A stretch of 64,000 nucleotides of DNA from an uncultured Clostridia bacterium (lineage in GTDB: Bacteria > Bacillota > Clostridia > TANB77 > CAG-508): assembly GCA_948560265.1 (NCBI GenBank), contig CAOXTD010000005.1, positions 1 through 64,000 on the forward strand, in the 5' to 3' direction. The position numbers and the translations under genes are program-made. Below, in pieces: positions 52,545 to 61,623 of this stretch. Numbering within the stretch: position 1 is the stretch's first letter; each line of letters starts with the position of its first letter. The notes under the pieces are model-generated. The model saw nothing but the letters and a program-made list of their open reading frames with translations. It did not search any database and was not told the DNA's origin.

Positions 52545-53216
52545 ATGGGAAAAATATTTGTAATAGATGGAACAGATGGTAGTGGAAAACAAACACAATT
52601 TGAGAGGTTAAAAAATAGATTAACGGAAGAAGGTATAGATTACAGAACCGTCAGCTTTCCAAATTATGATAGTCCATCTTCGTCACTAGTGAAAATGTAT
52701 CTATCTGGTGAATTCGGAGAGAATGCCAAAGATGTTAGCCCATATATTGCTTCAACCTTTTATGCAGCAGATAGATATGCAACATATACAACAAAGTATA
52801 AAGAGTATTATGAAAATGGTGGTATTATATTAGCAGACAGGTATACTACTGCTAATATGGTACATCAAGCAGGAAAAATACAAGATAGCGAAGAAAGAGA
52901 AAAATTTTTAAATTGGTTATGGAATTTAGAGTTTGAATTATATGGTTTACCAGTACCTGCAGAAGTATTTTTTCTAAAGATGCCACCAGAAAAGGCGTTA
53001 GAGTTGATTAAAAACAGAGAAAATAAATTTACTCATAGTGTACAAAAAGACATTCATGAAAGAGATAAAAGTCATATTATAGATAGTTTTAATGCTGCTT
53101 GTAGTGTTGCACAGAAATATAATTGGTATACAGTGGAATGTATCAAAGGCGGACAAGTAAGAACAATAGATGATATTCATGAAGAAATTTATCAGGAAAT
53201 TAGAAAACATGCATAG
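52545..53216 (+). CDS. tmk: thymidylate kinase family protein
   Basis: 223 residues. P-loop GTDGSGKQTQ (9-18), DRYTTANMVHQAG (the DRY/H motif with a longer lid) and KMPPEKALELIKNR. It phosphorylates dTMP in DNA precursor synthesis. Sequence departs somewhat from Tmk proper (GTDGSGKQTQ instead of GIDGAGKTTQ), as in a sublineage common in Clostridia. AAGTAAGAGG precedes ATG 52545. Confidence 0.88.
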   Translation: MGKIFVIDGTDGSGKQTQFERLKNRLTEEGIDYRTVSFPNYDSPSSSLVKMYLSGEFGENAKDVSPYIASTFYAADRYATYTTKYKEYYENGGIILADRYTTANMVHQAGKIQDSEEREKFLNWLWNLEFELYGLPVPAEVFFLKMPPEKALELIKNRENKFTHSVQKDIHERDKSHIIDSFNAACSVAQKYNWYTVECIKGGQVRTIDDIHEEIYQEIRKHA

Positions 53217-53268
53217 AAGAGTATGGTGTTTCACAGCCTTATAAGTGAGAAAGTTATAAATCGAACGA

Positions 53269-53303
53269 GTATATCCAAATTAGTTGGATATACTTCCTTT
53301 TTT
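53269..53303 (+). terminator. rho-independent terminator
   Basis: GTATATCCAA (53269-53278) pairs with TTGGATATAC (53284-53293), then TTCCTTTTTT. Ends the glmM-tmk group. Confidence 0.85.
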
Positions 53304-53362
53304 AGTATCCAAACAGAAGTTGTTTTCATAATATATACAAAAAATAATTGTGAGGATATATT

Positions 53363-53998
53363 ATGAATAAAATAAAAATGAATACGGTAGAGAAGGAATT
53401 ATACTATCAAGGTGAAGTAATTGTCAGATATAAAATTGAGTACCCAGAGATAATTACTTCTTATTATAACGAAGGAATACAAATTTTTAATCATGAAAAT
53501 AGAAAATCTGCTTTAGAATTAAAAGAATATGCAGAGGGTGAATTATATGAACAGGCTAAGCAGACATACGAATTCAACAAGAAAAATGGTTATCCAATTA
53601 TGGTTTATGAATTAGTAAGGGAATGTAATATTACGTATAATCAAAATCAATTAGTCAGCTTGTATTGTGACGAATACATTTTTGAAGGGGGAGCACATGG
53701 AAACACTTTACGAAAATCTCAAAATTGGGATTTGAAAATTGCTCAAGAAATTCCATTACAAGCGTTTTCAAAAGGAAATCCATATTATCTTATTGATATC
53801 TTAAAACAGATAAATAAGCAAATAGCAGAACAGATAGAGAATGGAGTAGGAAGCTATTTTCCCCAATATTGTCAATTAGTATTAGAAACTTTTAACCTAG
53901 AAAATTATTACTTAACACCAAATGGTATAGTGGTTTTCTTTCAACAATATGATATTGCACCATACTCTAGTGGAATACTTACTTTTCTTGTAAAATAA
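53363..53998 (+). CDS. DUF3298/DUF4163 domain protein
   Basis: 211 residues without signal peptide or membrane segment. DUF4163-like N-terminus and DUF3298 C-terminus (EGGAHGNTLRKSQNWDLKIAQ, FFQQYDIAPYSSGILTFLV). This is the same domain pair as in the extracytoplasmic part of the anti-sigma protein at 2845, here alone and apparently cytosolic. Promoter not evident; terminator shared with the convergent tetR gene. Confidence 0.85.
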   Translation: MNKIKMNTVEKELYYQGEVIVRYKIEYPEIITSYYNEGIQIFNHENRKSALELKEYAEGELYEQAKQTYEFNKKNGYPIMVYELVRECNITYNQNQLVSLYCDEYIFEGGAHGNTLRKSQNWDLKIAQEIPLQAFSKGNPYYLIDILKQINKQIAEQIENGVGSYFPQYCQLVLETFNLENYYLTPNGIVVFFQQYDIAPYSSGILTFLVK

Positions 53999-54003
53999 AG
54001 GAT

Positions 54004-54036
54004 AAAAGCACAGAGTGAAGTGGCTTCTGTGCTTTT
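54004..54036. terminator. bidirectional terminator
   Basis: AAAAGCACAGA (54004-54014) pairs with TCTGTGCTTTT (54026-54036), A/T runs on both sides, between convergent genes. Confidence 0.85.
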
Positions 54037-54628
54037 ATTTCTCGATCAACTTCCTAATTACTTCATATAAATAAGGTTTATATTCTTCAATAGGAAGAGG
54101 TTCATTATATAAAATAGAGTTAAAGCAAGTAGAGCTAACCAATTCAATAATCATAAACAAGGTAACATCAGGTTTCTCTATTTTTAAATGATTATCTTCA
54201 ATTCCTTTTATAAAAAGCTTATAAATACCATTTTCCTTTTGGCTATTATCTTCATAAATTTTCATAACCGCCTTGTTATAAATTCCTAAAGATAAATTCT
54301 TAGAAATAAATTTTAACAAAAGAGGATTTGAAGTTAATTCATCTATAATATAATTAATGACAAAAATAATTTGGTCTGAGAAACTAGAGATGTAGTTTTT
54401 GTGCAAAGTATTTATGGCATCTTGAAAAAGTTTGCGAGAATGCTTGGCAATTAATACATCTCTGATTTCATATTTATCTTTAAAATATAAATAAAAGGTA
54501 CCTTTGGCAACATTTGCATTGTCTACAATATCTTGAATAGAAGTGTCTTTCACACCTTTTTCTGTAAATAGTTTGAAAGCAGTATCTAATAATCTACGTT
54601 CTTTTTCTAATTTATTATCTTCTTCCAT
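54035..54628 (-). CDS. TetR family regulator of the MMPL operon
   Basis: 197 residues. Helix-turn-helix about 10-56 (RRLLDTAFKLFTEKGVKDTS, VAKGTFYLYFKDKYEIRD), then an all-helical ligand domain. Start chosen at ATG 54628 with GGAGGTG just upstream; the frame is open further but the extra residues are not TetR-like. Divergent from an MMPL exporter gene whose promoter holds two matching dyads, so it represses that operon. Confidence 0.92.
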   Translation of the reverse strand: MEEDNKLEKERRLLDTAFKLFTEKGVKDTSIQDIVDNANVAKGTFYLYFKDKYEIRDVLIAKHSRKLFQDAINTLHKNYISSFSDQIIFVINYIIDELTSNPLLLKFISKNLSLGIYNKAVMKIYEDNSQKENGIYKLFIKGIEDNHLKIEKPDVTLFMIIELVSSTCFNSILYNEPLPIEEYKPYLYEVIRKLIEK

Positions 54629-54793
54629 AAGCACCTCCATTAAAATAGGGTATATGTCTATTATGACACAAAAATGACGATTAGTCAATATGCCGCTCAA
54701 AAAAATTATATTTGGCTTGAGTTGTTATTACATTGAATTTTATATAAAACTTCTTAAGAATTCCTTAAAAAGAAAAATATTTTTTAAAACATA

Positions 54794-54841
54794 TTGACCA
54801 ACGGTCACGAAAAGAGTATAATACAAAATGACCGTTGGTCA
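54794..54841 (+). promoter_or_regulatory. MMPL operon promoter with two TetR operators
   Basis: TTGACC (54794-54799), 17-base spacer, TATAAT (54817-54822). Dyads TGACCAACGGTCA (54795-54807, on the -35) and TGACCGTTGGTCA (54829-54841, just after the -10) are reverse complements of each other and flank the promoter. Binding to either would block polymerase. Confidence 0.88.
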
Positions 54842-54878
54842 TATAATATATAAAACTAAGAAAGGATGATTGAAACAA

Positions 54879-56948
54879 ATGCAAAAGTTTAGTCAGCTAA
54901 TTTGTAAACATAGGAAACTTGTTCTTATCATAGCATTACTTTTATTAATTCCGTCTGTACTTGGGATGATGGCAACAAGAGTTAACTATGACATTTTAGT
55001 CTATTTGCCAGAAGATATTGAAACATTACGAGGACAGAAGATACTACAAGAAGATTTTGATATGGGAGCATTTTCAATTGTTGTTCTGGAAAATATGAAC
55101 ACGAAAGATATTCAAGATTTAGAAAATAAGTTTAGAGAATTTGAAAATGTAGAAAAGGTAATAGGTCTAACTGACATAATAGGCATCAACTTTCCAGTAG
55201 AAATGTTACCTGATGAAATTAGAGATATTGCTTATAGAGATAATGATACTTTGTTTTTAGTTACCTTTGGAGATGGAATTTCATCAGATGAAACACTAGA
55301 AACTATTACTAAAATGAGAGAAATGACAAGCGAGCAGTGTAAAATTAGTGGCATGTCATCTGTCATATTAGATACAAGGAACTTATCGAATTCAGAAATT
55401 GCAATTTATGTCATTATTGCAGTAGTATTATGTATCATCATTTTACAAGTGGCATTAGATTCCTATTTTGCACCGCTTCTATTGTTATTAAATATAGGAA
55501 TTGCCATTCTATATAACATGGGAAGCAATATCTTTTTAGGAGAAATTTCCTACATTACAAAAGCAATAAGTGCGGTATTACAACTAGGGGTTACAATGGA
55601 CTTTGCTATTTTTCTATATCATAGCTACAAAGCAGAAAAAGAGAAAAATGCAAATAAAGAACAAGCAATGGCAAATGCTATTTGCCAAACAGCGACCTCA
55701 GTAGTAGGAAGTTCACTCACAACAATTGCAGGATTTTTAGCCTTATGTAGCATGAACTTGACATTAGGAAAAGACATTGGAATTGTTATGGCAAAAGGTG
55801 TTTTATTTGGACTAATTTGTGTTATTACAGTTCTTCCTGCTATGTTACTACAATTTGACAAAGCAATTGAAAAAACGAAGCATAAAGAAATTTTACCAAA
55901 GTTTACGGGGCTTAAGAATTTTAACATCAAGTATCATAAAGCAATTATCGTAATTGCACTCATTATTTTACCATTTGCCATTTATGGCTATACTCACACA
56001 GGAGTTTACTATAATCTAGACAAATCATTGCCAAATAATTTACCAGGGGTAGAAGCTACTAACATTTTGCAAGAAAAGTTTGGTATTGTTTCAACAGAAG
56101 TAGCGTTAGTAAAAAGTGATATGCCAGAAAATCAAATGACAGAAATGTTAAATAAAATAGAAAAAGTAGAAGGAATAGAGTGGACACTAGGATATAACAA
56201 ATTAGCAGAATTAGGTATACCAAAAGAGATTTTACCAGAAGACATTTTATCTATTTTTGAAAACGGAAAATATCAAATGGTTGTGATTAACTCCAAATAT
56301 GAAATGGCAACAGATGAATTAAATCATCAAATAGATGAAATCAACACTATCTTAAAAGAATATGATGAAAATGCAATTCTAGCAGGAGAAGGACCTTTAA
56401 TGAATGACTTAGTAGAAATTGCAGATCATGACTTTAATAGTGTTAATATTGTATCCATAGCAGTTATTTTGGTCATCATGATATTTGTATTAAAATCCGC
56501 TTCTTTACAAATTATTTTGATTGGCATTATCGAGTTTGCTATTTTCATCAATATGGGAATACCTGCTTACACCAATACTATTTTACCATTTGTAGCTTCC
56601 ATTGTGATTGGAACCATTCAGTTAGGCGCTACCATTGATTATGCCATTCTAATTACGACAAAATATGTAGGACTTCGTAAAGAAGGAAAGGATAAAAAGC
56701 AATCAATAGATGAAGCATTAGGTACTTCTATTAGTTCTATTGTAACAAGTGGGCTATGCTTCTTTGGAGCAACCTTTGGAGTGGGAGTCTATTCTAAAAT
56801 TGAAATGATAGGTTCTTTATGCAGTTTAATGTCAAGAGGAGCCATTATTAGTATGATAGTTGTTATTACAGTATTACCAGCCTTTTTATTAGCTTGCGAT
56901 AAGCTTATTTGTAAAACAACAAAAGGTATGAAAGAAATAAAGGAGTGA
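54879..56948 (+). CDS. MMPL/RND family transporter
   Basis: 689 residues, twelve membrane spans in two similar halves. Marks: a first span (about 13-33), a loop with VNYDILVYLPEDIETLRGQK, and the GxxxDY-type fourth spans LGVTMDFAIFLYHSY and LGATIDYAILITTKY. Proton-driven exporters of lipids or hydrophobic compounds. ATG 54879 is chosen over TTG 54870, which is too close to AAAGG. The stop overlaps the next gene's ribosome binding site. Confidence 0.9.
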   Translation: MQKFSQLICKHRKLVLIIALLLLIPSVLGMMATRVNYDILVYLPEDIETLRGQKILQEDFDMGAFSIVVLENMNTKDIQDLENKFREFENVEKVIGLTDIIGINFPVEMLPDEIRDIAYRDNDTLFLVTFGDGISSDETLETITKMREMTSEQCKISGMSSVILDTRNLSNSEIAIYVIIAVVLCIIILQVALDSYFAPLLLLLNIGIAILYNMGSNIFLGEISYITKAISAVLQLGVTMDFAIFLYHSYKAEKEKNANKEQAMANAICQTATSVVGSSLTTIAGFLALCSMNLTLGKDIGIVMAKGVLFGLICVITVLPAMLLQFDKAIEKTKHKEILPKFTGLKNFNIKYHKAIIVIALIILPFAIYGYTHTGVYYNLDKSLPNNLPGVEATNILQEKFGIVSTEVALVKSDMPENQMTEMLNKIEKVEGIEWTLGYNKLAELGIPKEILPEDILSIFENGKYQMVVINSKYEMATDELNHQIDEINTILKEYDENAILAGEGPLMNDLVEIADHDFNSVNIVSIAVILVIMIFVLKSASLQIILIGIIEFAIFINMGIPAYTNTILPFVASIVIGTIQLGATIDYAILITTKYVGLRKEGKDKKQSIDEALGTSISSIVTSGLCFFGATFGVGVYSKIEMIGSLCSLMSRGAIISMIVVITVLPAFLLACDKLICKTTKGMKEIKE

Positions 56949-56953
56949 AAGTT

Positions 56954-58732
56954 ATGAATAAGATAAAATCTAAATTAATTGCAGGAGGGTTATTAGTTAA
57001 CTTTCTTGTTTACACGTCGCCAGTACTTGCATATGCGAAAGATGAAACTGTTTACACTAAAGTAGATACACAAGGAGATAGTTATAAAACCATAGTCAGT
57101 ACACAAATGGAAGATGGAACTCATACACAGGAAGAAACAGATAAAAAGTTACCAATTACTTGCAAAATCAAATATACCTTAAATGGAAAAGAAATCTCAG
57201 CAGAGGAATTAGCAGGAAAAAGTGGAAAGGTTACCATAGAAATTACCTATACAAATCATGAAAAACATATCGTTAATGTCAATGGTGTTACTACTACTTT
57301 ATATACACCATTTGCAGTTGCAATAGGAGTGGTTGTTGATAATGAAACAAACAAAAATATTACGGTTAGCAAAGGAAAAGTGATGAATGATGGAACAAAG
57401 ACAATTGTAGTTGGTATGGCAATGCCGGGAATGCAAGAAAGTTTAGGACTTTCTAGAATAAACTTGCCAGATAGTGTGAAAATCACTATGGAAACAACTA
57501 ATTTTGAATTAAGTAATATTTTTACTATTGCTACACCAAAGTTATTAGAAGAGGATGACAAGGAACTATTAAAAGAAATTGATGAAATTTATAGCAAGGT
57601 AAACACTTTGCAAAGTTCTAGCAATCAAATTGAAAAAGGTGCTAATGACTTGAAAAAGGGAACGACTACGTATTATCAGAAATCACAAGAATTTAATCAG
57701 GCAATGAGCCAAGTACAAAAAGGTGCCAATAGTGCAAATACAGAGTATGCAAAGTTAAATCAAGGAATTGCAAGTTTAAACGCTAACAGTGGGACATTAA
57801 ATAGTGGAGCAAAACAAGTCAGTGAAGGAATGACAGCTATGCAAAGTGGACTACAAACAATCAGTACAAAGCTAGGACAATTAGAAGCAGGAAGCCAAAG
57901 TATTAGTGCAGGGGCCAAACAAATTGAGCAAGGTGTAACTGTTGCACAAAATGCAGCGAAAGATGTAACAACAAAAGTGCTTACCGCAAAAGCTACGATA
58001 CAAGCAACCATTCAAGCTAATAATCAAATCATTAGCACACTAAATCCTACAACAGATGTAGATAAGATTAATGCTTTACAAACTAGTAATGTAGCATTGC
58101 AGCAAAGCCTAGATGCATTAGATAGCTTAGCAATTGATGACCCAACCAGTAATTTAGCCATTTTAAATGGTTCTTTAGCACAAGTAAAAACAGGAATAGA
58201 AGGAAATGGTACTGTGCAAAATCCGGGATTAGTGGTAGGTAGCCAAACAGTAAGTCAAGGTATTTCACAGATAAAGAAAGATGGTGTAGATATACTTGCT
58301 TCTCAGACTACTAAACTAGTGACAGGAAGCAAGCAATTATATGATGGGACAAAAACATTAAAACAAGGAACGACAGTATTAGAAAATGGTTCTTCTCAAA
58401 TGCAAGCAGGCTTGTCTAGTTTACAAAGTGGAACATCACAATTATTACAAGCGAATAATCAATTGACAGATAGCGCCAAAACATTACAAACAGGTGCCAC
58501 AACACTTGCAAATGGAATTCATACTTTTAATGAAGAAGGAATAAAACCTATTTGCAATTATATCAATGGAGATTTAAGAAACTTAACCAACCGAGCAGAA
58601 AAACTATTAGACTTATCAAATGAGTATCAAAGTTTTATAAATTCAGAGAAAGAGAAAAATAGAGAAGTAAAATTTATTATTATGTCAGATAGTATTAAGA
58701 AAGAAAAAGAAGGAAAAGAGCAAAATAAATAG
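56954..58732 (+). CDS. secreted helical-repeat protein partnering the MMPL transporter
   Basis: 592 residues: signal peptide (about 6-27, ending VLAYA), a beta-rich N-terminal domain (about 30-200) with a YTNHEKHIVNVNGV segment, then about 330 residues of heptad-like helical repeats (GANDLKKG, GSQSISAGAKQIEQG, GTKTLKQGTTVLENG) as in YhgE/Pip-type proteins. No C-terminal membrane span. ATG 56954 is 8 bases after AGGAG. Gene order and overlap suggest an extracytoplasmic accessory of the exporter. Confidence 0.78.
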   Translation: MNKIKSKLIAGGLLVNFLVYTSPVLAYAKDETVYTKVDTQGDSYKTIVSTQMEDGTHTQEETDKKLPITCKIKYTLNGKEISAEELAGKSGKVTIEITYTNHEKHIVNVNGVTTTLYTPFAVAIGVVVDNETNKNITVSKGKVMNDGTKTIVVGMAMPGMQESLGLSRINLPDSVKITMETTNFELSNIFTIATPKLLEEDDKELLKEIDEIYSKVNTLQSSSNQIEKGANDLKKGTTTYYQKSQEFNQAMSQVQKGANSANTEYAKLNQGIASLNANSGTLNSGAKQVSEGMTAMQSGLQTISTKLGQLEAGSQSISAGAKQIEQGVTVAQNAAKDVTTKVLTAKATIQATIQANNQIISTLNPTTDVDKINALQTSNVALQQSLDALDSLAIDDPTSNLAILNGSLAQVKTGIEGNGTVQNPGLVVGSQTVSQGISQIKKDGVDILASQTTKLVTGSKQLYDGTKTLKQGTTVLENGSSQMQAGLSSLQSGTSQLLQANNQLTDSAKTLQTGATTLANGIHTFNEEGIKPICNYINGDLRNLTNRAEKLLDLSNEYQSFINSEKEKNREVKFIIMSDSIKKEKEGKEQNK

Positions 58733-58747
58733 AAATAATATATTAGA

Positions 58748-58778
58748 TGTCAGTTAAACATACGTCCCTAAATTGACA
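58748..58778. repeat. REP-like palindromic element, copy 3
   Basis: A 31-base imperfect palindrome from TGTCAG to TTGACA with ACGTCCCTA in the middle, the same length and ends as the arms in the spoIIIA operon. Confidence 0.55.
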
Positions 58779-58794
58779 GAATAGGAGAAATGAT

Positions 58795-59340
58795 ATGGAG
58801 TATTTAAAGAAAATATTGAAAAAAACAGGTTGGAGTTCAATTTTAACATCTACTATATTTGCCATTGTTGGTATTGTATTAATTGCAAGTCCTGAGGCGA
58901 CTATTACAATTATATCTACTATTTTAGGTCTTACTTTAATAGCATTTGGTGGATATAAGGTAATGGAATATCTTAGGAATAAAGGAAAGTACGACGCTTA
59001 TACTTATGACTTAGCTTATGGAATTATAGCTATTATATTAGGAATTGTAGCTATGGTTTATCATCAAGAAATAGGTACAATTTTTAGAATTTTAATTGGC
59101 TTATGGATTATTTATAGTAGTGTGATTCGAGTAACTTTATCTTTACAATTAAGAAGCACAAAGTCTAAAGTATGGATTTATAGCTTAATCATAGCTTTAG
59201 TGATGCTTGCTTGCGGAATTTATACCATTAGTAATGCAGGTACTATTGTGATGGCTGTAGGTATTGTTGTTTTGATTTATTCTATTTTAGATATTATAGA
59301 GGGAATTATCTTCTTAAATAATTTGAAGAAGATTGCATAA
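58795..59340 (+). CDS. DUF308 (HdeD-like) membrane protein
   Basis: 181 residues with six membrane segments in three pairs and the family's small-residue pattern (IVGIVLIASPEATITIIS, YGIIAIILGIVAMVYHQE, ALVMLACGIYTISNAGTIV). Function unknown in Gram-positives. AGGAGAA precedes ATG 58795. It may be read from the MMPL promoter. Confidence 0.85.
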   Translation: MEYLKKILKKTGWSSILTSTIFAIVGIVLIASPEATITIISTILGLTLIAFGGYKVMEYLRNKGKYDAYTYDLAYGIIAIILGIVAMVYHQEIGTIFRILIGLWIIYSSVIRVTLSLQLRSTKSKVWIYSLIIALVMLACGIYTISNAGTIVMAVGIVVLIYSILDIIEGIIFLNNLKKIA

Positions 59341-59382
59341 ACTAAGATTGATTAGGAAAACAAAAGAAAAGGGGAAGCTCAT

Positions 59383-60075
59383 ATGGAGAAAAAGAATGTA
59401 GTAAAAAAGGTTTTTAAAGTAATTGGTGTTATTGTATTAATTGCCTTTGTATTATTTATGGTAAATACCATTAGAAAACTTATTATTATAAAAGAGATAC
59501 AAAGGACAGCGAGCCAATATACATCAAGTACAAATTATCATGTAAAATCTATTGCAAGTGGAATGAATGGAGAGGACAGAATTACTACTATCAATTGTTA
59601 TTATAAGGAAGGAAACAAATTAACGACATTAGAAATGAGCGAAAAAGGAGAAAAAACTTATAAATTATCCATATATGATAATGGAGAGAAAAAGGATGTT
59701 TTTACAGAAACAAAAGAACAAAAGATGGCAGAAATAGATGCTGAAGATGCTATGAATTTTATTATGCCAATCTATGATTACTTTGAAGGTGGTTCTAATA
59801 TGCAATTAATATGTATAGCAATTGCTTCGAAAGTAGAGAACATTGAATATAAAGGAAAAAAATGTTATCGTGTAGGAGACTTTGTATCTTCTGATACTTT
59901 AGTAGATATAAATTCAAATAATAGTGAAATATATATTGAAAAAGATACTGGTTTAGTAATTAGAACTCATTTTGGAAGCTCTATTTCAGAAAGAGAATAT
60001 GAATTTAACAATGTACAAGACGAGGTGTTTATAGAGCCAGATTTAAAGGAATATAAAGTAATAAAAAATAGTTAA
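59383..60075 (+). CDS. membrane-anchored LolA-like protein, paralog of 13633-14307
   Basis: 230 residues: N-terminal span (about 12-31) then the same extracytoplasmic domain as the riboswitch-controlled protein (shared VNTIRKLIIIKE, GGSNMQLIC, EYKGKKCYR, EIYIEKDTGLV and NVQDEVFIEPD). AGGGGAAG precedes ATG 59383. There is no riboswitch leader here; it follows the DUF308 gene by 42 bases. Confidence 0.65.
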   Translation: MEKKNVVKKVFKVIGVIVLIAFVLFMVNTIRKLIIIKEIQRTASQYTSSTNYHVKSIASGMNGEDRITTINCYYKEGNKLTTLEMSEKGEKTYKLSIYDNGEKKDVFTETKEQKMAEIDAEDAMNFIMPIYDYFEGGSNMQLICIAIASKVENIEYKGKKCYRVGDFVSSDTLVDINSNNSEIYIEKDTGLVIRTHFGSSISEREYEFNNVQDEVFIEPDLKEYKVIKNS

Positions 60076-60108
60076 ACAACAAAACAAAGATTATAAAAGG
60101 AGCAATAT

Positions 60109-60509
60109 ATGGATATTAAGTTTTCAATAACATTAGATAATTATATTGATTTTAATTTGTATCATATGGAACATTCAAAGTCAATGAAGAAAGTTTTTAT
60201 TATGTTAAAATATATTTTGCCACTAGTCTTTGTAATATGTGGTTGTGCATTATACTATTTATTAAGTAATGGGGAGAACATTAGTGGGTAATTAGCTTAA
60301 AAGAAGAATATATAGAAAATGCTAGTATGGGTGGATATGAACAGCTTAATTATAGTATGATAGAACGAATAGAAATGGATGTAGAATGTATGTATATATA
60401 TAAAAATGCTATTTCAGCATTTATCATTCCTTTTTCAGCTTTTTCTAATCAAGAAGAGAAGGAGAAATTTATAAAGATATTAAAAGAAAAAGCAAATATT
60501 ACATTTTAA
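60109..60509 (+). pseudogene. YcxB-like gene with internal deletion
   Basis: The first frame (60109-60291) reads YIDFNLYHMEHSKSMKK and one membrane segment, then stops. Another frame (from about 60288) carries VISLKEEYIEN and IERIEMDVECMYIY to 60509. These are the two ends of a YcxB-like protein; the second span and about 60 residues between are missing. Confidence 0.6.
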
Positions 60510-60573
60510 AATAGTTTAGCACATAAAATAAACTCTTTTCATAGAATATAGCAAATGAAAGGAGTTTATTTTT

Positions 60574-61306
60574 ATGGATTATGAAATTATGATGAACGGA
60601 AATGTGAAGATTGGTACATATGCTCCAGATTTTGAAGCGGAAACAACTATGGGGGAAATAGAATTAAATCAATATAAAGGAAAATGGGTAATTTTGTTTT
60701 CTCATCCACGGAGATTTTACACCAGTGTGTACAACAGAAATAATCGCTTTTGCAAAAGCAAATCCATATTTTGAAAGGCTAAATACTTGTCTTTTAGGTT
60801 TAAGTGTAGATAGTAATCCATCACACTTAGCATGGTTATATGATATATATTGTAAAACAGGAATTAGAGTGCCATTTCCAATTATCAGTGACAGAAATGG
60901 TCAAATTGCTAGAAAATATGGAATGATATCTAATGATGTAAGCAATACAGAAACTGTGAGAAATGTCTTCATTATAGACGACAAAGGTATTGTAAGATTA
61001 ATTTTGGTTTATCCAATGAATGTGGGAAGGTCCATTCCAGAAATCTTAAGAGCATTAACAGCACTCCAAGTAGCAGATGCTAACAAACTTTCTATGCCAG
61101 CTAATTGGATACCTTGTGAGCCAGGAATTTTACCTGTTCCAAAGACTTTGGCAGAATTAGAAGCGAGAAAGAGAGAAATGGAAAAAAATCAAAATGGAAT
61201 GAGCTGGTATTTAGGTTTTCAAAATGTAAAAGATTGTAAGGTGTTAGAGGATAATAGTGAGTGTGAGAAGATAGAAGAGAAGAAAGGTAAAAATATATCA
61301 AATTAA
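60574..61306 (+). CDS. peroxiredoxin (Prx6-like), split by a +1 frameshift at CGG
   Basis: Reads as one 243-residue peroxiredoxin if the C at 60709 (codon 46, CGG) is skipped: frame 0 gives WVILFSHP, the +1 frame GDFTPVCTTE with the peroxidatic Cys52. The rest fits the Prx6 family (LSVDSNPSHLAW, FPIISDRNGQIARKYGM, RNVFIIDDKGIVR, EILRALTALQVAD) with a long Cys-containing tail. Reduces peroxides in the cytosol. Frame 0 would end about 20 codons after the CGG and lack the active site. AAAGGAG precedes ATG 60574. Confidence 0.88.
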
Positions 61307-61394
61307 CAAAATATGATTTAAAAATCTGTTAAATAAAATTAAAAAAAAATAGCCATACTAATAATATTGAAAAATATTAAAGGAGGCTATTTTT

Positions 61395-61562
61395 ATGGAA
61401 AAAAATCAAAAAATTAATTGTACGGTGACAAGCTGTAAATATAACAATAAAGGTAATCAAGAATGTTCATTAGAACAAATTATTGTAACTCCAATTATTG
61501 GATGCGAAACAAAAGAACCAGATGAATCTATGTGCAGTAGTTATAAACATGAAAATAAATAA
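61395..61562 (+). CDS. DUF1540 domain protein
   Basis: 55 residues with the DUF1540 spacing of cysteines: INCTVTSCKYNN, ECSLEQIIV, GCETK and MCSSY (five Cys in all). Small Cys-rich proteins of this family are common in spore-formers; function unknown. AGGAGG at 61381-61386 is 8 bases before ATG. Confidence 0.8.
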   Translation: MEKNQKINCTVTSCKYNNKGNQECSLEQIIVTPIIGCETKEPDESMCSSYKHENK

Positions 61563-61569
61563 AGAATAC

Positions 61570-61598
61570 AGGGGGAACTCTTAGAAAGAGCTCCCCCT
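61570..61598. terminator. terminator hairpin between convergent genes
   Basis: GGGGGAACTCTT and AAGAGCTCCCCC form a long GC-rich stem with one mismatch, between the DUF1540 and metallohydrolase genes. Confidence 0.65.
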
Positions 61599-61623
61599 GA
61601 TAGCTTAAAAAGATAAAAAGCTA

